64,000 nt of DNA, taken from the NCBI RefSeq assembly GCF_014489075.1, contig NZ_JACTGR010000001.1:310001-374000 (forward strand), written 5' to 3'. The stretch comes from Sphingomonas sp. JC676. Its GTDB lineage: Bacteria; Pseudomonadota; Alphaproteobacteria; Sphingomonadales; Sphingomonadaceae. The notes beneath the pieces are model-generated. The model was given only the letters and a program-made list of their open reading frames with translations, made no database searches and was not told the origin of the DNA. The position numbers and the translations under genes are program-made. This document shows, piece after piece, positions 16,168-24,366 of this stretch. How positions within the stretch are numbered: position 1 is the first letter of the stretch; each line of letters starts with the position of its first letter.

Positions 16168-17051
16168 GACTTGGGCTTGAGCGCTTCGGCGAGCGAGGCG
16201 GTGGCGCTGCCGCGGCGGGCTGGCTTGGGCTGCGAGGGATCGGGCGCCCAGCCGGTGAGATAGACGATCTCGAAACGCTCGGGGGTACGGCCGTCGGGAT
16301 CGGCGCGCTCGGCGAATTGCTGGGCGGCGGCGATCAGCGTGGCGCGGGTGAGCGGGCGGGCACCGGGGAGCAGGTTGGTCGCGGCCATGCCGCGCAGGTC
16401 GCGGATCAGGTTGGGCAGGCCGGCATAGCGCACTGCCAATGTCTCGACATCGGCGACCGGCAGCGCGAAGCCGGCGCGGCTGAGCAGGTCGCCGGCCGAG
16501 CGGACGTCGATCTGGGGATGGAAGCGCGCGGCGGGGCGATCGGCTTCGGCGGCGAGGAAGGCGGCGCGCAGCGTCGCGAGCGTGCCGGCGCCGAGAAACG
16601 CGCCGAGGAACAGGCCGTCGGGGCGCAGCGCGCGGCGGGCGAGGGCGAGGACGCCGGGGACGTCGTTGATCGAATCGAGCACGCCGATCGACACGACCAG
16701 GTCGAAGCTGGCTTCCGGCAAGGGATAGCGATCCTCGTCGGCATGGATCGCGCCCGAGGCGGCGGCGAAGGCGGTGCCGGCTTCGAGCCGGGTGATGGTC
16801 GCTCCGGGCAGGGTGAAGACGCCGTCGAAGCTGCCGAGATCGAGCACGTCGCGGAAATCGCGTTTCACGCCTTCCAGCCGTTCGTAGATGCCCTCGAGCA
16901 TATGATCGCGGACGAAGCTCTCATAGTCGCGGGCGGCGCGGTCGCGGCGCTTGCGGCGAAGCGCGCGGTCAAAGATCTCGGACGGAGAATCGGGGTCGGG
17001 CACGGCGCGCTTGTGCAGCGGCGCGGCATTGGGGACAAGGTGGCGATGCAT
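16164..17051 (-). CDS. class I SAM-dependent methyltransferase (BioC/NDUFAF5-like)
   Basis: The 295-residue protein has a BioC-like methyltransferase fold: EIFDRALRRKRRDRAA near the N-terminus, motif I VLDLGSFDG, post-motif DLVVSIGVLDSINDVPG and LRPDGLFLGAFLG. The N-terminal IFDRALRRKRRDRAA is characteristic of the branch related to mitochondrial NDUFAF5, a hydroxylase of complex I; whether this protein methylates or hydroxylates is open. The start is uncertain: ATG 17051 has AAGGGG upstream but overlaps the 5' end of divergent comF; a GTG at 17003 would avoid that. Its stop overlaps the convergent mutT stop in CTAG. Confidence 0.8.
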   Translation of the reverse strand: MHRHLVPNAAPLHKRAVPDPDSPSEIFDRALRRKRRDRAARDYESFVRDHMLEGIYERLEGVKRDFRDVLDLGSFDGVFTLPGATITRLEAGTAFAAASGAIHADEDRYPLPEASFDLVVSIGVLDSINDVPGVLALARRALRPDGLFLGAFLGAGTLATLRAAFLAAEADRPAARFHPQIDVRSAGDLLSRAGFALPVADVETLAVRYAGLPNLIRDLRGMAATNLLPGARPLTRATLIAAAQQFAERADPDGRTPERFEIVYLTGWAPDPSQPKPARRGSATASLAEALKPKS

Positions 17052-17777
17052 GCGCTCGCACCCCTTGCCCGGCTCGCCGATCTCGCGCTGCCGCCGCGCT
17101 GTCCCGGGTGCGGCACGATCACCGGGGCCGATCACCGCTTCTGCGTGGCGTGCTGGGGGAGTCTGCGCTTCCTGGGGCCGCCTTGGTGCGCGAAATGCCA
17201 TGCGCCGTTCGACTATGACCGCGGCTCGGATGCCGTCTGCGTCCAGTGCATGGAGCATCCCCCGGTGCATGACGGGGTGCGCGCAGCGGTGGCCTATGGC
17301 GATGTCGCGCGCGGCGTAGCGCTCAAGCTCAAATATTCGGGACGACTGGCATGCGCCGAGACGATGGCGCGGGCGATGACGAGGATGATGCCTACAAACG
17401 CCGATCTGCTGGTGCCGGTGCCGCTGCATCGCTGGCGGATCTGGTCGCGCGGCTTCAACCAGGCGGCGCTGATCGCGCAGGGATTGTCCAGAGCGAGCGG
17501 CGTGCCCGCCGATGCCGAACTGCTGCGGCGCGTGAAGGCGACGCCGGTGCTGCGGGGGCTGGACGCGCGCGGGCGGGCCAAGGCGGTCGCGGGGGCGTTC
17601 GCACTGGCGCCGGGGGCGAAGGACAGGCTGAAAGGCAGGACCGTGGTGCTGGTCGACGATGTCCATACCAGCGGCGCGACGGGAGAGGCCTGCGCGCGGG
17701 TGCTCAAGCGCGGCGGCGCGGCTTCGGTGATCCTTCTATGCTGGGCGCGCGTTCTTGGGGATGAGGCGCTGGACTAG
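17046..17777 (+). CDS. comF: ComF family phosphoribosyltransferase-like protein
   Basis: The 243-residue protein has the ComF layout: an N-terminal zinc-ribbon region (CPGCG, CVACW, CAKCH, CVQC, residues about 19-70) followed by a phosphoribosyltransferase fold with LLVPVPLHRWR, RGFNQAALIA and the PRPP loop VVLVDDVHTSGAT. ComF proteins support DNA uptake and transformation in competent bacteria and are kept in many non-competent ones. ATG 17046 follows ACAAGG closely; GTG 17040 is an alternative. The 5' end overlaps the divergent methyltransferase start, so the promoter must lie inside that gene. Confidence 0.88.
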   Translation: MHALAPLARLADLALPPRCPGCGTITGADHRFCVACWGSLRFLGPPWCAKCHAPFDYDRGSDAVCVQCMEHPPVHDGVRAAVAYGDVARGVALKLKYSGRLACAETMARAMTRMMPTNADLLVPVPLHRWRIWSRGFNQAALIAQGLSRASGVPADAELLRRVKATPVLRGLDARGRAKAVAGAFALAPGAKDRLKGRTVVLVDDVHTSGATGEACARVLKRGGAASVILLCWARVLGDEALD

Positions 17778-17822
17778 CCCCGGGTTGACAGCGGCATGGG
17801 CGCACCACAAGTCGAGGAGGAT

Positions 17823-18080
17823 ATGGCTAAAATCGAAATCTACACCAAGGCGTTCTGTCCCTATTGCAGCCGCGCCAAGCATCTCCTCGACAGCAAAAGC
17901 GTGGCCTATGAGGAATTCGACATCACGATGGGCGGACCCAAGCGCCAGGAGATGATCCAGCGCGCCAACGGCCGCACCACGGTGCCGCAGATCTTCATCG
18001 ACGGGCAGCATATCGGCGGATCGGACGACCTCGCGGCGCTCGACCGGCGCGGCGGGCTGGACGAATTGCTCGCCGCATGA
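17823..18080 (+). CDS. grxC: glutaredoxin 3
   Basis: An 85-residue dithiol glutaredoxin that reduces disulfides using glutathione. The active site CPYC is at residues 12-15, with TTVPQIFI (cis-Pro) and GGSDDLAALD for glutathione binding. I start at ATG 17823 behind GAGGAGG, giving the standard N-terminus AKIEIYTK. It overlaps the nitrilase-family gene by ATGA and lies 45 bases after comF. Confidence 0.95.
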   Translation: MAKIEIYTKAFCPYCSRAKHLLDSKSVAYEEFDITMGGPKRQEMIQRANGRTTVPQIFIDGQHIGGSDDLAALDRRGGLDELLAA

Positions 18081-18901
18081 CCCGCGCCGCCCTCCTCCAG
18101 ATGACCAGCGGGATCGATCCCGCCGCCAATGCGCGCACGCTGGTGGCGGGTGTGGCCGAGGCCAAGGCGGGCGGGGCGGCGATGCTGTTCACGCCGGAAA
18201 TGTCGGGGCTGCTCGATGGCGACCGCAACCGCGCCGCGGGCTCGCTGATGCGCGAGGAGGACGACCGGGTGCTCGCCGCGGTGCGCGCGGCGGCGGCCGG
18301 GCACGGGATCTGGGTGCATATCGGCAGCCTTGCGGTGCTGCGCGACGACGGCAAGCTCGCCAATCGCGGCTATGTGATCGATGACGGCGGCGCGATCCGC
18401 GCGACCTATGACAAGATGCATCTGTTCGATGTCGATCTGCCGACGGGCGAGAGCTGGCGCGAATCGAACAGCTATACCGCGGGCGAGCGTGCGGTGACGG
18501 TGCAGACGCCGCTGGGGGTGCTCGGACTGGCGATCTGCTACGATCTGCGCTTCCCGGACCTGTTCCGCACGCTGAGCGACGCGGGTGCGACGATCCTGAC
18601 GATGCCGGCGGCGTTCACCCGCCCGACCGGCACCGCGCACTGGCATGTGCTCCAGCGCGCGCGGGCGATCGAGGCGGCGGCGTTCGTGATCTCGGCGGCG
18701 CAGACCGGCCAGCACGAGGACGGACGCGCGACCTATGGCCATTCGCTGGTCGTCGATCCCTGGGGCGAAGTGCTGCTCGACATGGGCGAGCCCACCGGGC
18801 TGGGCTTTGCCGAGATCGACCAGGCACGTGTCGAGGCGGCGCGGGCGCGGGTGCCGGTGCTCAAGCATCGCCGCGCGATTCCCGCGGCAGAAATCTTGTG
18901 A
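18077..18901 (+). CDS. carbon-nitrogen hydrolase (Nit1/omega-amidase-like)
   Basis: A 274-residue nitrilase-superfamily amidase with the full catalytic triad: Glu in LFTPEMSGLL, Lys in YDKMHLFDVDLP, and Cys in AICYDLRFPDLF. YDKMHLFDVD and the MSGL region are typical of the Nit1 branch, which repairs deaminated glutathione or acts as omega-amidase. A link to glutathione fits its ATGA overlap with glutaredoxin. Its stop overlaps the next gene as GTGA. Substrate assignment is an inference from branch motifs and neighbours. Confidence 0.85.
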   Translation: MTRAALLQMTSGIDPAANARTLVAGVAEAKAGGAAMLFTPEMSGLLDGDRNRAAGSLMREEDDRVLAAVRAAAAGHGIWVHIGSLAVLRDDGKLANRGYVIDDGGAIRATYDKMHLFDVDLPTGESWRESNSYTAGERAVTVQTPLGVLGLAICYDLRFPDLFRTLSDAGATILTMPAAFTRPTGTAHWHVLQRARAIEAAAFVISAAQTGQHEDGRATYGHSLVVDPWGEVLLDMGEPTGLGFAEIDQARVEAARARVPVLKHRRAIPAAEIL

Positions 18902-19326
18902 TCGTCTTCGATCTCAAATGCGGTACCGGCCATGTGTTCGAGGCGTGGTTCGGATCGAGCGATGCCTATGAGGCGCAGCGCGCTGGCGGGATGATCCAGT
19001 GCCCGATGTGCGGCGATGGCGATGTGGCCAAGGCGGTGATGGCGCCGAACGTGGGGGCGAAAGGCAACCAGTCGCCCGCGATCGCGCCCGCGGCGCTGAA
19101 GGCGGCAATGGCCGCGGTGGCCGAGATCCAGTCGAAGATGCTCGAAAAGTCGCAATGGGTGGGCACCGCCTTTGCCGACACGGCGCGGGCGATGCATCTG
19201 GGGGACGCACCGCAGGCGCAGATCCACGGCCAGGCCACCGCGGACGAAGCCAGGGAACTGGTCGAAGAAGGCGTGCCGGTGGCACCTTTGCTCGTGCCGA
19301 TCGTCCCGCCCGAGGCTTGCAATTGA
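18898..19326 (+). CDS. DUF1178 family protein
   Basis: The 142-residue protein starts IVFDLKCGTGHVFEAWFGSS and has a CPMCG knuckle at about residues 35-39, the DUF1178 pattern: a small N-terminal zinc-ribbon-like part (LKC...CPMC) and a helical C-terminal half ending in DEARELVEEGVPVAPLL. Its function is unknown. It starts at a GTG within a GTGA overlap with the nitrilase gene, forming grxC-nitrilase-DUF1178, a grouping common in alphaproteobacteria. The tRNA gene follows 34 bases later. Confidence 0.85.
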   Translation: MIVFDLKCGTGHVFEAWFGSSDAYEAQRAGGMIQCPMCGDGDVAKAVMAPNVGAKGNQSPAIAPAALKAAMAAVAEIQSKMLEKSQWVGTAFADTARAMHLGDAPQAQIHGQATADEARELVEEGVPVAPLLVPIVPPEACN

Positions 19327-19360
19327 TTCCGCGCGCCACGCTGGGTACCAGCAGCCGCGT

Positions 19361-19437
19361 GGCCCGGTAGCTCAGCAGGATAGAGCAAGCGATTCCTAAT
19401 CGAGAGGTCGGAGGTTCGAATCCTCTCCGGGTCACCA
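19361..19437 (+). tRNA. tRNA-Arg (anticodon CCT)
   Basis: A 77-base cloverleaf with encoded CCA. The acceptor GGCCCGG pairs with CCGGGTC (one G-U). The D stem is GCTC/GAGC. The anticodon loop TTCCTAA reads CCT, which decodes AGG. The T arm is GGAGG-TTCGAAT-CCTCT. The anticodon stem AGCGA/TCGAG has three Watson-Crick pairs next to the loop, while the two outer positions are G-A and A-G oppositions, which is odd but does not break the fold. Confidence 0.93.
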
Positions 19438-19601
19438 TAATCGCGAGTAAAATTGCTTTATCTCAATAACTTATTCGTATTTTGGGCATTTGGCGGGATT
19501 CTGCGGGTAGCCGGAATGTCCGAAAGTGGGTCGTTAGCGGTCGTTTAGGCGGTCGGCACCGCGAACGTCCGAGATTGGTGGTCAGCGGCCATTCCCCTCA
19601 C

Positions 19602-19708
19602 CGTCACCCCGGCCTTGTGCCGGGGCCACTGCGCAACTTGGCGAGACGCCCAAGGCGCTAACGGCTCGTTCGCGGACGAGTGGACCCCGGCACAAGCCCG
19701 GGGTGACG
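19602..19708. repeat. paired-hairpin intergenic repeat (CGTCA...CTTGT...CCA type)
   Basis: Two arms face each other about 52 bases apart. The left arm is CGTCA-CCCCGG-cCTTGTg-CCGGGG-CCA (19602-19628). The right arm is TGGA-CCCCGG-cACAAGc-CCGGGG-TGACG (19681-19708). Each arm folds on itself through the CCCCGG/CCGGGG stem, and the arms are also nearly perfect inverted copies of each other. The element shares its frame (CGTCA, CTTGT core, CCA end) with the one at 44737, which has different stems. The stretch 19438-19943 holds no gene I can support apart from this element. Confidence 0.75.
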
Positions 19709-19943
19709 GCTGGGGGGCGTAGCTTCGTCGCGCCAGAGTCCGCTTTCGTCGCCGGCCGGTCGAAACGCCCGCGACACGATTCCGGACCTGCTTAAAGGCG
19801 CCTTCACCTTCTGATCGGGCGGCGGCGATCCCGCATCCTCCGGACCGTTGAGGCGCGGTTTCCGGAACGATGCTGCTTGTGCGCCCGTCATCGAAGGCTT
19901 GACCAATCAAGGGGTGGGGACCCCGCATTTGAGGGACGACACA

Positions 19944-20486
19944 ATGAAGTATCTTATGGTCGCCGCCGCATTGCTGGCGGGCACTGCAACCCAGGCGAAC
20001 GCGCAGATCGTCACCAAGAAGCTCCAGATCGTCGCATCGGGATTCGAAGGCGGCGCGCCGATCGGCACGGTGAAGGGCATTTTCGAGTTCACCTATAACA
20101 GCGGCGCGTTCCTGACGCCGCCGGCGCCGGTGACCCTCACCGGCTTCAACGCCCCCTATGCCGGTACGGCGCTGTTTTCGTTCAACAAGATGAACGACAT
20201 GCTGACCGTGGGCAACAATATCGGCTTCGGCAGCTATACGTTGAGCCCGGCAACTGCTGGGTTCGGCTTCTTCCTGAAGAATGTTTCGACCAATCCGAAC
20301 ATCGATAGTTTCGGCTATTCGACCGGCGGCGGGAAGATCTGGCACGCATCGAACATCACCGTCTCGCCGGCTTCGGCCGTGCCCGAGGCTTCGGCCTGGG
20401 CAATGATGATCGGCGGCTTCGGCGCTGCGGGCGGCGTGCTCCGCGCGGCCCGGCGACGGCGGGCGAGCGGCCAGGCCTTTGCCTGA
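19944..20486 (+). CDS. PEPxxWA-CTERM sorting-signal protein 1
   Basis: A 180-residue exported protein. It has an N-terminal signal peptide (KYLMVAAALLAGTATQANAQ) and a C-terminal sorting tail: VPEASAWAMMIGGFG, a hydrophobic segment, then AARRRR. This is the PEPxxWA variant handled by an exosortase, with Ala in place of the second Pro (PEA instead of PEP). The middle is beta-rich with Gly, Asn and Phe. ATG 19944 opens the signal peptide; an upstream in-frame extension is not signal-like. It probably ends up at the cell surface or in the matrix. A terminator follows at 20519. No exosortase gene is in the window. Confidence 0.85.
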   Translation: MKYLMVAAALLAGTATQANAQIVTKKLQIVASGFEGGAPIGTVKGIFEFTYNSGAFLTPPAPVTLTGFNAPYAGTALFSFNKMNDMLTVGNNIGFGSYTLSPATAGFGFFLKNVSTNPNIDSFGYSTGGGKIWHASNITVSPASAVPEASAWAMMIGGFGAAGGVLRAARRRRASGQAFA

Positions 20487-20518
20487 GCCCAGCGACTGTA
20501 AGCGTGCAACGTAAAGAA

Positions 20519-20547
20519 GGCGCGGGATCGGAAGATCCCGCGCCTTT
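20519..20547 (+). terminator. Rho-independent terminator
   Basis: GGCGCGGGATC-GGAA-GATCCCGCGCC forms a perfect 11-bp stem with a GGAA tetraloop, followed by TTTAGTTT. It closes the PEP-CTERM gene; the AAAGAA on its left side lets it also work for the leftward SulP transcript. Confidence 0.85.
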
Positions 20548-20731
20548 AGTTTAGGTCCAGTGGCTTAAGATGCCGCGGGCGGGGGGAGTGCCGGCGGCAC
20601 AGGGTGTCCCGACCGTCGCCCCCCAGGCGCTGCGCTTCTCAATTCGCGGCAAGGGACGATCGGTCGGGACTGGGAATTTTCTAGACGGTTGCCTCTGCCG
20701 CAGCGTTGCGGCTCTGTAAGGAAATGTTGCC

Positions 20732-22246
20732 TCAGGCAGCCAGCGCCGCGACCTTGCCGGTGGCACCGCTGAATTCGACGTCATTGCCTGCCGCGCGGCG
20801 GCGCTGGACCCAGTCCTTCATGAGCTCTGCGCAGCTGTGATCGATCGACGCCAGACGTGATACTTCGAGACGGACGGGCGCGCCGTGCGGGGCCGCCTCC
20901 AGCGTGTCCGACAATTTGGGCAAAGTGACGAAGGTTGCTGTGCCGACGAGGCGGATCGTGTGGACCGCATCGTCGGTAGGATGATCGACCTTGAGGCGCA
21001 GACGCTTGAGATTGGGGATCAGCTCAAGGAGCGACAATGCCATGCCGACCAGCACGCCGGTGAGCAGGTCCTCGGCCACCACCAGCACCAGAGTCACTGC
21101 CCAGATCGCGGCGGGGAGCAGCCCGTAATGTTTGAACAGGTGGGTGGCGTGGTGGATGTTGACCAGCCGCCAGCCGGTGACGACGAGCACCGCGCCGAGC
21201 GCGGCCATCGGGATCTCGCGCAACAGCCAGGGCAGCAAAGCGACGAAGCCGAGGATCCAGACGCCGTGGAGGATCGCCGAGAGACGGGTGGTGGCGCCCG
21301 CCTGGACGTTGGCCGAGCTGCGGACGATGACGCCGGTCATCGGCAGCGCGCCGACCGCGCCGCACAGCAGATTGCCGATGCCCTGGGCACGGAGCTCCTT
21401 GTTGTAGTTGGTGCGCACGCCGTCGTGCATGCGGTCGACCGCGGCGGCCGAGAGCAGGGTCTCGGCGCTGGCGATGAAGGCGATGGCGATGGCGGCGCCG
21501 ATCACGGCAGGATCGAGCCAGCGGGCGAACATGTCGGCGCCCGGCAGTGTGATCGCCGAGGCGATCGATTCGGGCACGTCGACATGGGCGACGCTCAGGC
21601 CGAGGCTCCAGGCAACGAGCGTTGCTGAGACGACACCGAGCAGCGCGCCGGGGACGAGGCGAAGCGATTGCGGGCGGAACTTCTCCCAGCCCAGCATCAC
21701 GCCGATGGTGAGCAGGCCGATGAACAAGGCGGTTTCGGCCGCGGCGATGCTGGTCGGCGAGATGCCGAGCAGGCGGCCGGGCATGGCGGCGAGATTCTCC
21801 AGGCCGCTGGGGAGCGGCTTGGCGTCGAACAGGACGTGGAACTGGCCGACGACGATCAATATGCCGATGCCGGCGAGCATGCCGTGGACCACGGCGGGCG
21901 AGATCGCGCGGAACCAGCCGCCGACCCGGGCGATGCCGGCGACAAGCTGGATCAGCCCGGCGAGGATCAGAATCGGCCCCAGCGCCGACAGGCCTTGGGC
22001 GCGGACGAGCTCGAACACGATGACCGCCAGGCCCGCGGCGGGGCCGCTGACCTGGAGCGGCGAGCCTGCGAGCGCGCCGACGACGATGCCGCCGATGATG
22101 CCGGTCACCAAGCCCTTTTCGGGGGGCATGCCCGAGGCGACGGCGATGCCCATGCAGAGCGGCATCGCGACGAGGAAGACGACGATCGACGCGGTGAAGT
22201 CGCGTCCGATCACCTTGGGGGAGGGGAGAAGGCTGGCGAGGCTCAT
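20732..22246 (-). CDS. SulP family anion transporter (likely bicarbonate)
   Basis: The 504-residue protein has 10-12 hydrophobic helices starting FTASIVVFLVAMPLCMGIA, the SulP pattern with SGPAAGLAVIVFELV, and a C-terminal STAS domain from about residue 420 (HTIRLVGTATFVTLPKL, LEVSRLASIDHSCAELMKDW). SulP proteins carry sulfate, bicarbonate or dicarboxylates. The upstream partner is a beta-carbonic anhydrase overlapping it by ATGA, so bicarbonate is the likely substrate by inference. The STAS domain usually controls trafficking or activity. Confidence 0.88.
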   Translation of the reverse strand: MSLASLLPSPKVIGRDFTASIVVFLVAMPLCMGIAVASGMPPEKGLVTGIIGGIVVGALAGSPLQVSGPAAGLAVIVFELVRAQGLSALGPILILAGLIQLVAGIARVGGWFRAISPAVVHGMLAGIGILIVVGQFHVLFDAKPLPSGLENLAAMPGRLLGISPTSIAAAETALFIGLLTIGVMLGWEKFRPQSLRLVPGALLGVVSATLVAWSLGLSVAHVDVPESIASAITLPGADMFARWLDPAVIGAAIAIAFIASAETLLSAAAVDRMHDGVRTNYNKELRAQGIGNLLCGAVGALPMTGVIVRSSANVQAGATTRLSAILHGVWILGFVALLPWLLREIPMAALGAVLVVTGWRLVNIHHATHLFKHYGLLPAAIWAVTLVLVVAEDLLTGVLVGMALSLLELIPNLKRLRLKVDHPTDDAVHTIRLVGTATFVTLPKLSDTLEAAPHGAPVRLEVSRLASIDHSCAELMKDWVQRRRAAGNDVEFSGATGKVAALAA

Positions 22247-22941
22247 TCCGCCGCCTCCAGAAGCTCGAAATCGGTCGCGAGGCGCTGGCCGGCGGGAAGC
22301 GCGACCGGAAGCGGACGATCCTCGCGGATCGGCATGAAACGCCCCGTCACGCCGTCGAGGCCGAGCATGGTGCCCAAGCCGATATCGACGAACCAGCCGT
22401 GCAGGGCGATCTCGCCGCGCGCGATGCCTGCCGCGACCGACGGGTGCGTGCGCAGATGGGCGAGCTGGGCGACGACATTCTCAAGGCTGATCGAGCGGAT
22501 TCGTGCATTCTCGTCCTGCTCGGGATAGCTCTCATCGACCACCTGGCGCGCGGCGACGCCGTGCCGCAGCCAGGCGGCCACGTTCGGCATCGAAGCGAGC
22601 TTGGCGGGGTCGCCTGCCAGGCCCTTCATCGCGCCGCAGTCCGAATGGCCGCACACGATGATGTCGCGGATGCCCAAGGCCATCACGGCATATTCCACCG
22701 TCGAGGTGACGCCGCCGTTTGCGGTCGAATAGGGAGGCACGATGTTGCCGGCGTTACGGCAGACGAACAGGTCGCCCGGAGCGGCCTGCATGATGTGCTC
22801 GGGCACGACACGCGAATCGGCGCAAGAGATGATCAGTGCCTTGGGGCTCTGCCCGTCTGCGGCGAGCTTGCCGTAAAGGGCGCTCTGGCCCTGGAAGACC
22901 TGCTTTTCGAAGCGGAATACGCGACCAATGAGTTCGTTCAC
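22243..22941 (-). CDS. beta-class carbonic anhydrase
   Basis: This enzyme interconverts CO2 and bicarbonate. Zinc ligands appear in ISCADSRVVP (Cys, and the Asp-Arg dyad) and VCGHSDCGAM (His and Cys), with CRNAGNIVPP between them. I start at GTG 22941 (VNELIGRVFRFEKQVF) because AAGGAG lies 9 bases upstream and the protein then begins at the usual place; another GTG at 22965 would add eight residues that contain that ribosome site. Length is 232. It is the first gene of a two-gene unit with the SulP transporter. Confidence 0.9.
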   Translation of the reverse strand: MNELIGRVFRFEKQVFQGQSALYGKLAADGQSPKALIISCADSRVVPEHIMQAAPGDLFVCRNAGNIVPPYSTANGGVTSTVEYAVMALGIRDIIVCGHSDCGAMKGLAGDPAKLASMPNVAAWLRHGVAARQVVDESYPEQDENARIRSISLENVVAQLAHLRTHPSVAAGIARGEIALHGWFVDIGLGTMLGLDGVTGRFMPIREDRPLPVALPAGQRLATDFELLEAAE

Positions 22942-23052
22942 CGGGAATTGCTCCTTGTCCGGCACCGCGAGTACGCGCGGGGCCTAGACGAGCAAATTAG
23001 GGGTGCGATTTTGCCGCAGTGCAGCAGGTTTGTAAGGAATGATTGCGAGCGC

Positions 23053-24366
23053 TCAGCCGCGCGGCAGGGCGATTTCGGCGCGGAGACCGCCCTCGGGGCG
23101 GTTGGAAAGGGTGAGCGCGCCGCCTTCGGCTTCCGCGACGCGGGCGACGATCGGGAGGCCGAGGCCGAAACCGACGGTGTCGCGCGTCCGCGCGGAGTCG
23201 AGTCGGACGAAGGGCTGGAGCACCAGCTCCATCGACTCCTCGGGGATGCCAGGGCCGTCATCCTCGACGCGGATCAGCACGCGCTTCTCCTCCTCGATCA
23301 GGCGGACGCAGACATGTTCGGCATGGTGGAGCGCATTCTCGACCAGGTTCACGACCGCGCGTTTCATCGCCATCGGGCGGACCGTCATCTCGAGGTGGCG
23401 AGGGCCGTCATATTCTACCGAATCGCCGAGATCGGCGCGCTCGTCGCACAAGGTGGCGCAGAGCACGGCGAGATCGGCGGGGACGGGCTTCTCGATATCG
23501 CCCTCGCCGCCGAGATAGGCGAGGACCGAGGCGATCATCGCCTCCATCTCCGCGACATCGGCCTCGACCGCGGCGCGGAGCGCAGGATCGGCAATGGCAT
23601 CGGCGCGCAGGCGCAGGCGGGCGAGGGGCGTGCGCATGTCGTGGCCGACGGCGGCGAGCGCCTGGGTGCGATCCGCGATCAGGCGGCGGATGCGCCCCTG
23701 CATCCGGTTGAAGGCGTGGACGACGCGGCGGACTTCGGCCGGCCCGGCCTCGGGCACTTCCTCCGCATTCTCGCTGCCGACATGATCGGCGGCGACGGCG
23801 AGACGGCGCAGGGGGAGCAGCATCTGGCGGACCATCAGGCCGCCGATCAGGATCAGGCCCATCGCCGGGATCAGCGCGAGCAGGACGCGTTCGGTTGCGA
23901 GGTTGAGCTGCTGCACCGGCTCGCGCGTGCGGAAATAGAGCCAGCTGCGATCGGGCAGGCGCAGCCCGCCGACGATCGCCGCCTGGCGCCCGGGCGATGT
24001 GAGCCGCAGGCGCAGATCGGTGGACGCCAGCTGCGGCTCCCAGGTGACGACCTGGTGGTAGATATGGTCGAGCGACGGCGCGATCGGGGGGAGCTGGGGC
24101 TGGGCGGCCTTCCAATGCACCTCGTAGCGATCGGTGGTGAGCTCACCGGCCATGGCGGGCCTGTGCTCGATCGGCTGCTCGGCCATGATCTTGCGCGAGA
24201 TGACGAGATGCTCGGCGAGGCGTCGCGCCTCGTCGTCACGGACCGAGAAGTGGCTGGCGCGCTCGTAGAGGACGGTGCTGACCGCGAACTCGATCAGGAT
24301 GGTGAGCAGCAGGATCGCGAAGATCCGGCCGATCAGCCCGAGCGGCGCACGGAAGAGACCGCTCAA
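23053..24366 (-). CDS. EnvZ-type sensor histidine kinase
   Basis: A 437-residue membrane kinase. TM1 is near residues 10-32, a periplasmic domain of ~130 residues follows (it contains QPQLPPIAPSLDHIY), then TM2 (VLLALIPAMGLILIGG), a HAMP linker, and the phosphoacceptor GHDMRTPLARLRLRADAI. The ATPase has N box VVNLVENALHHA, G1 VEDDGPGIP and G2 GFGLGLPIV. The H box reads GHDMRTPL, as in EnvZ/OmpR-type kinases. It starts at TTG 24366 in a TTGA overlap with the response regulator. Signal unknown. Confidence 0.9.
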   Translation of the reverse strand: MSGLFRAPLGLIGRIFAILLLTILIEFAVSTVLYERASHFSVRDDEARRLAEHLVISRKIMAEQPIEHRPAMAGELTTDRYEVHWKAAQPQLPPIAPSLDHIYHQVVTWEPQLASTDLRLRLTSPGRQAAIVGGLRLPDRSWLYFRTREPVQQLNLATERVLLALIPAMGLILIGGLMVRQMLLPLRRLAVAADHVGSENAEEVPEAGPAEVRRVVHAFNRMQGRIRRLIADRTQALAAVGHDMRTPLARLRLRADAIADPALRAAVEADVAEMEAMIASVLAYLGGEGDIEKPVPADLAVLCATLCDERADLGDSVEYDGPRHLEMTVRPMAMKRAVVNLVENALHHAEHVCVRLIEEEKRVLIRVEDDGPGIPEESMELVLQPFVRLDSARTRDTVGFGLGLPIVARVAEAEGGALTLSNRPEGGLRAEIALPRG

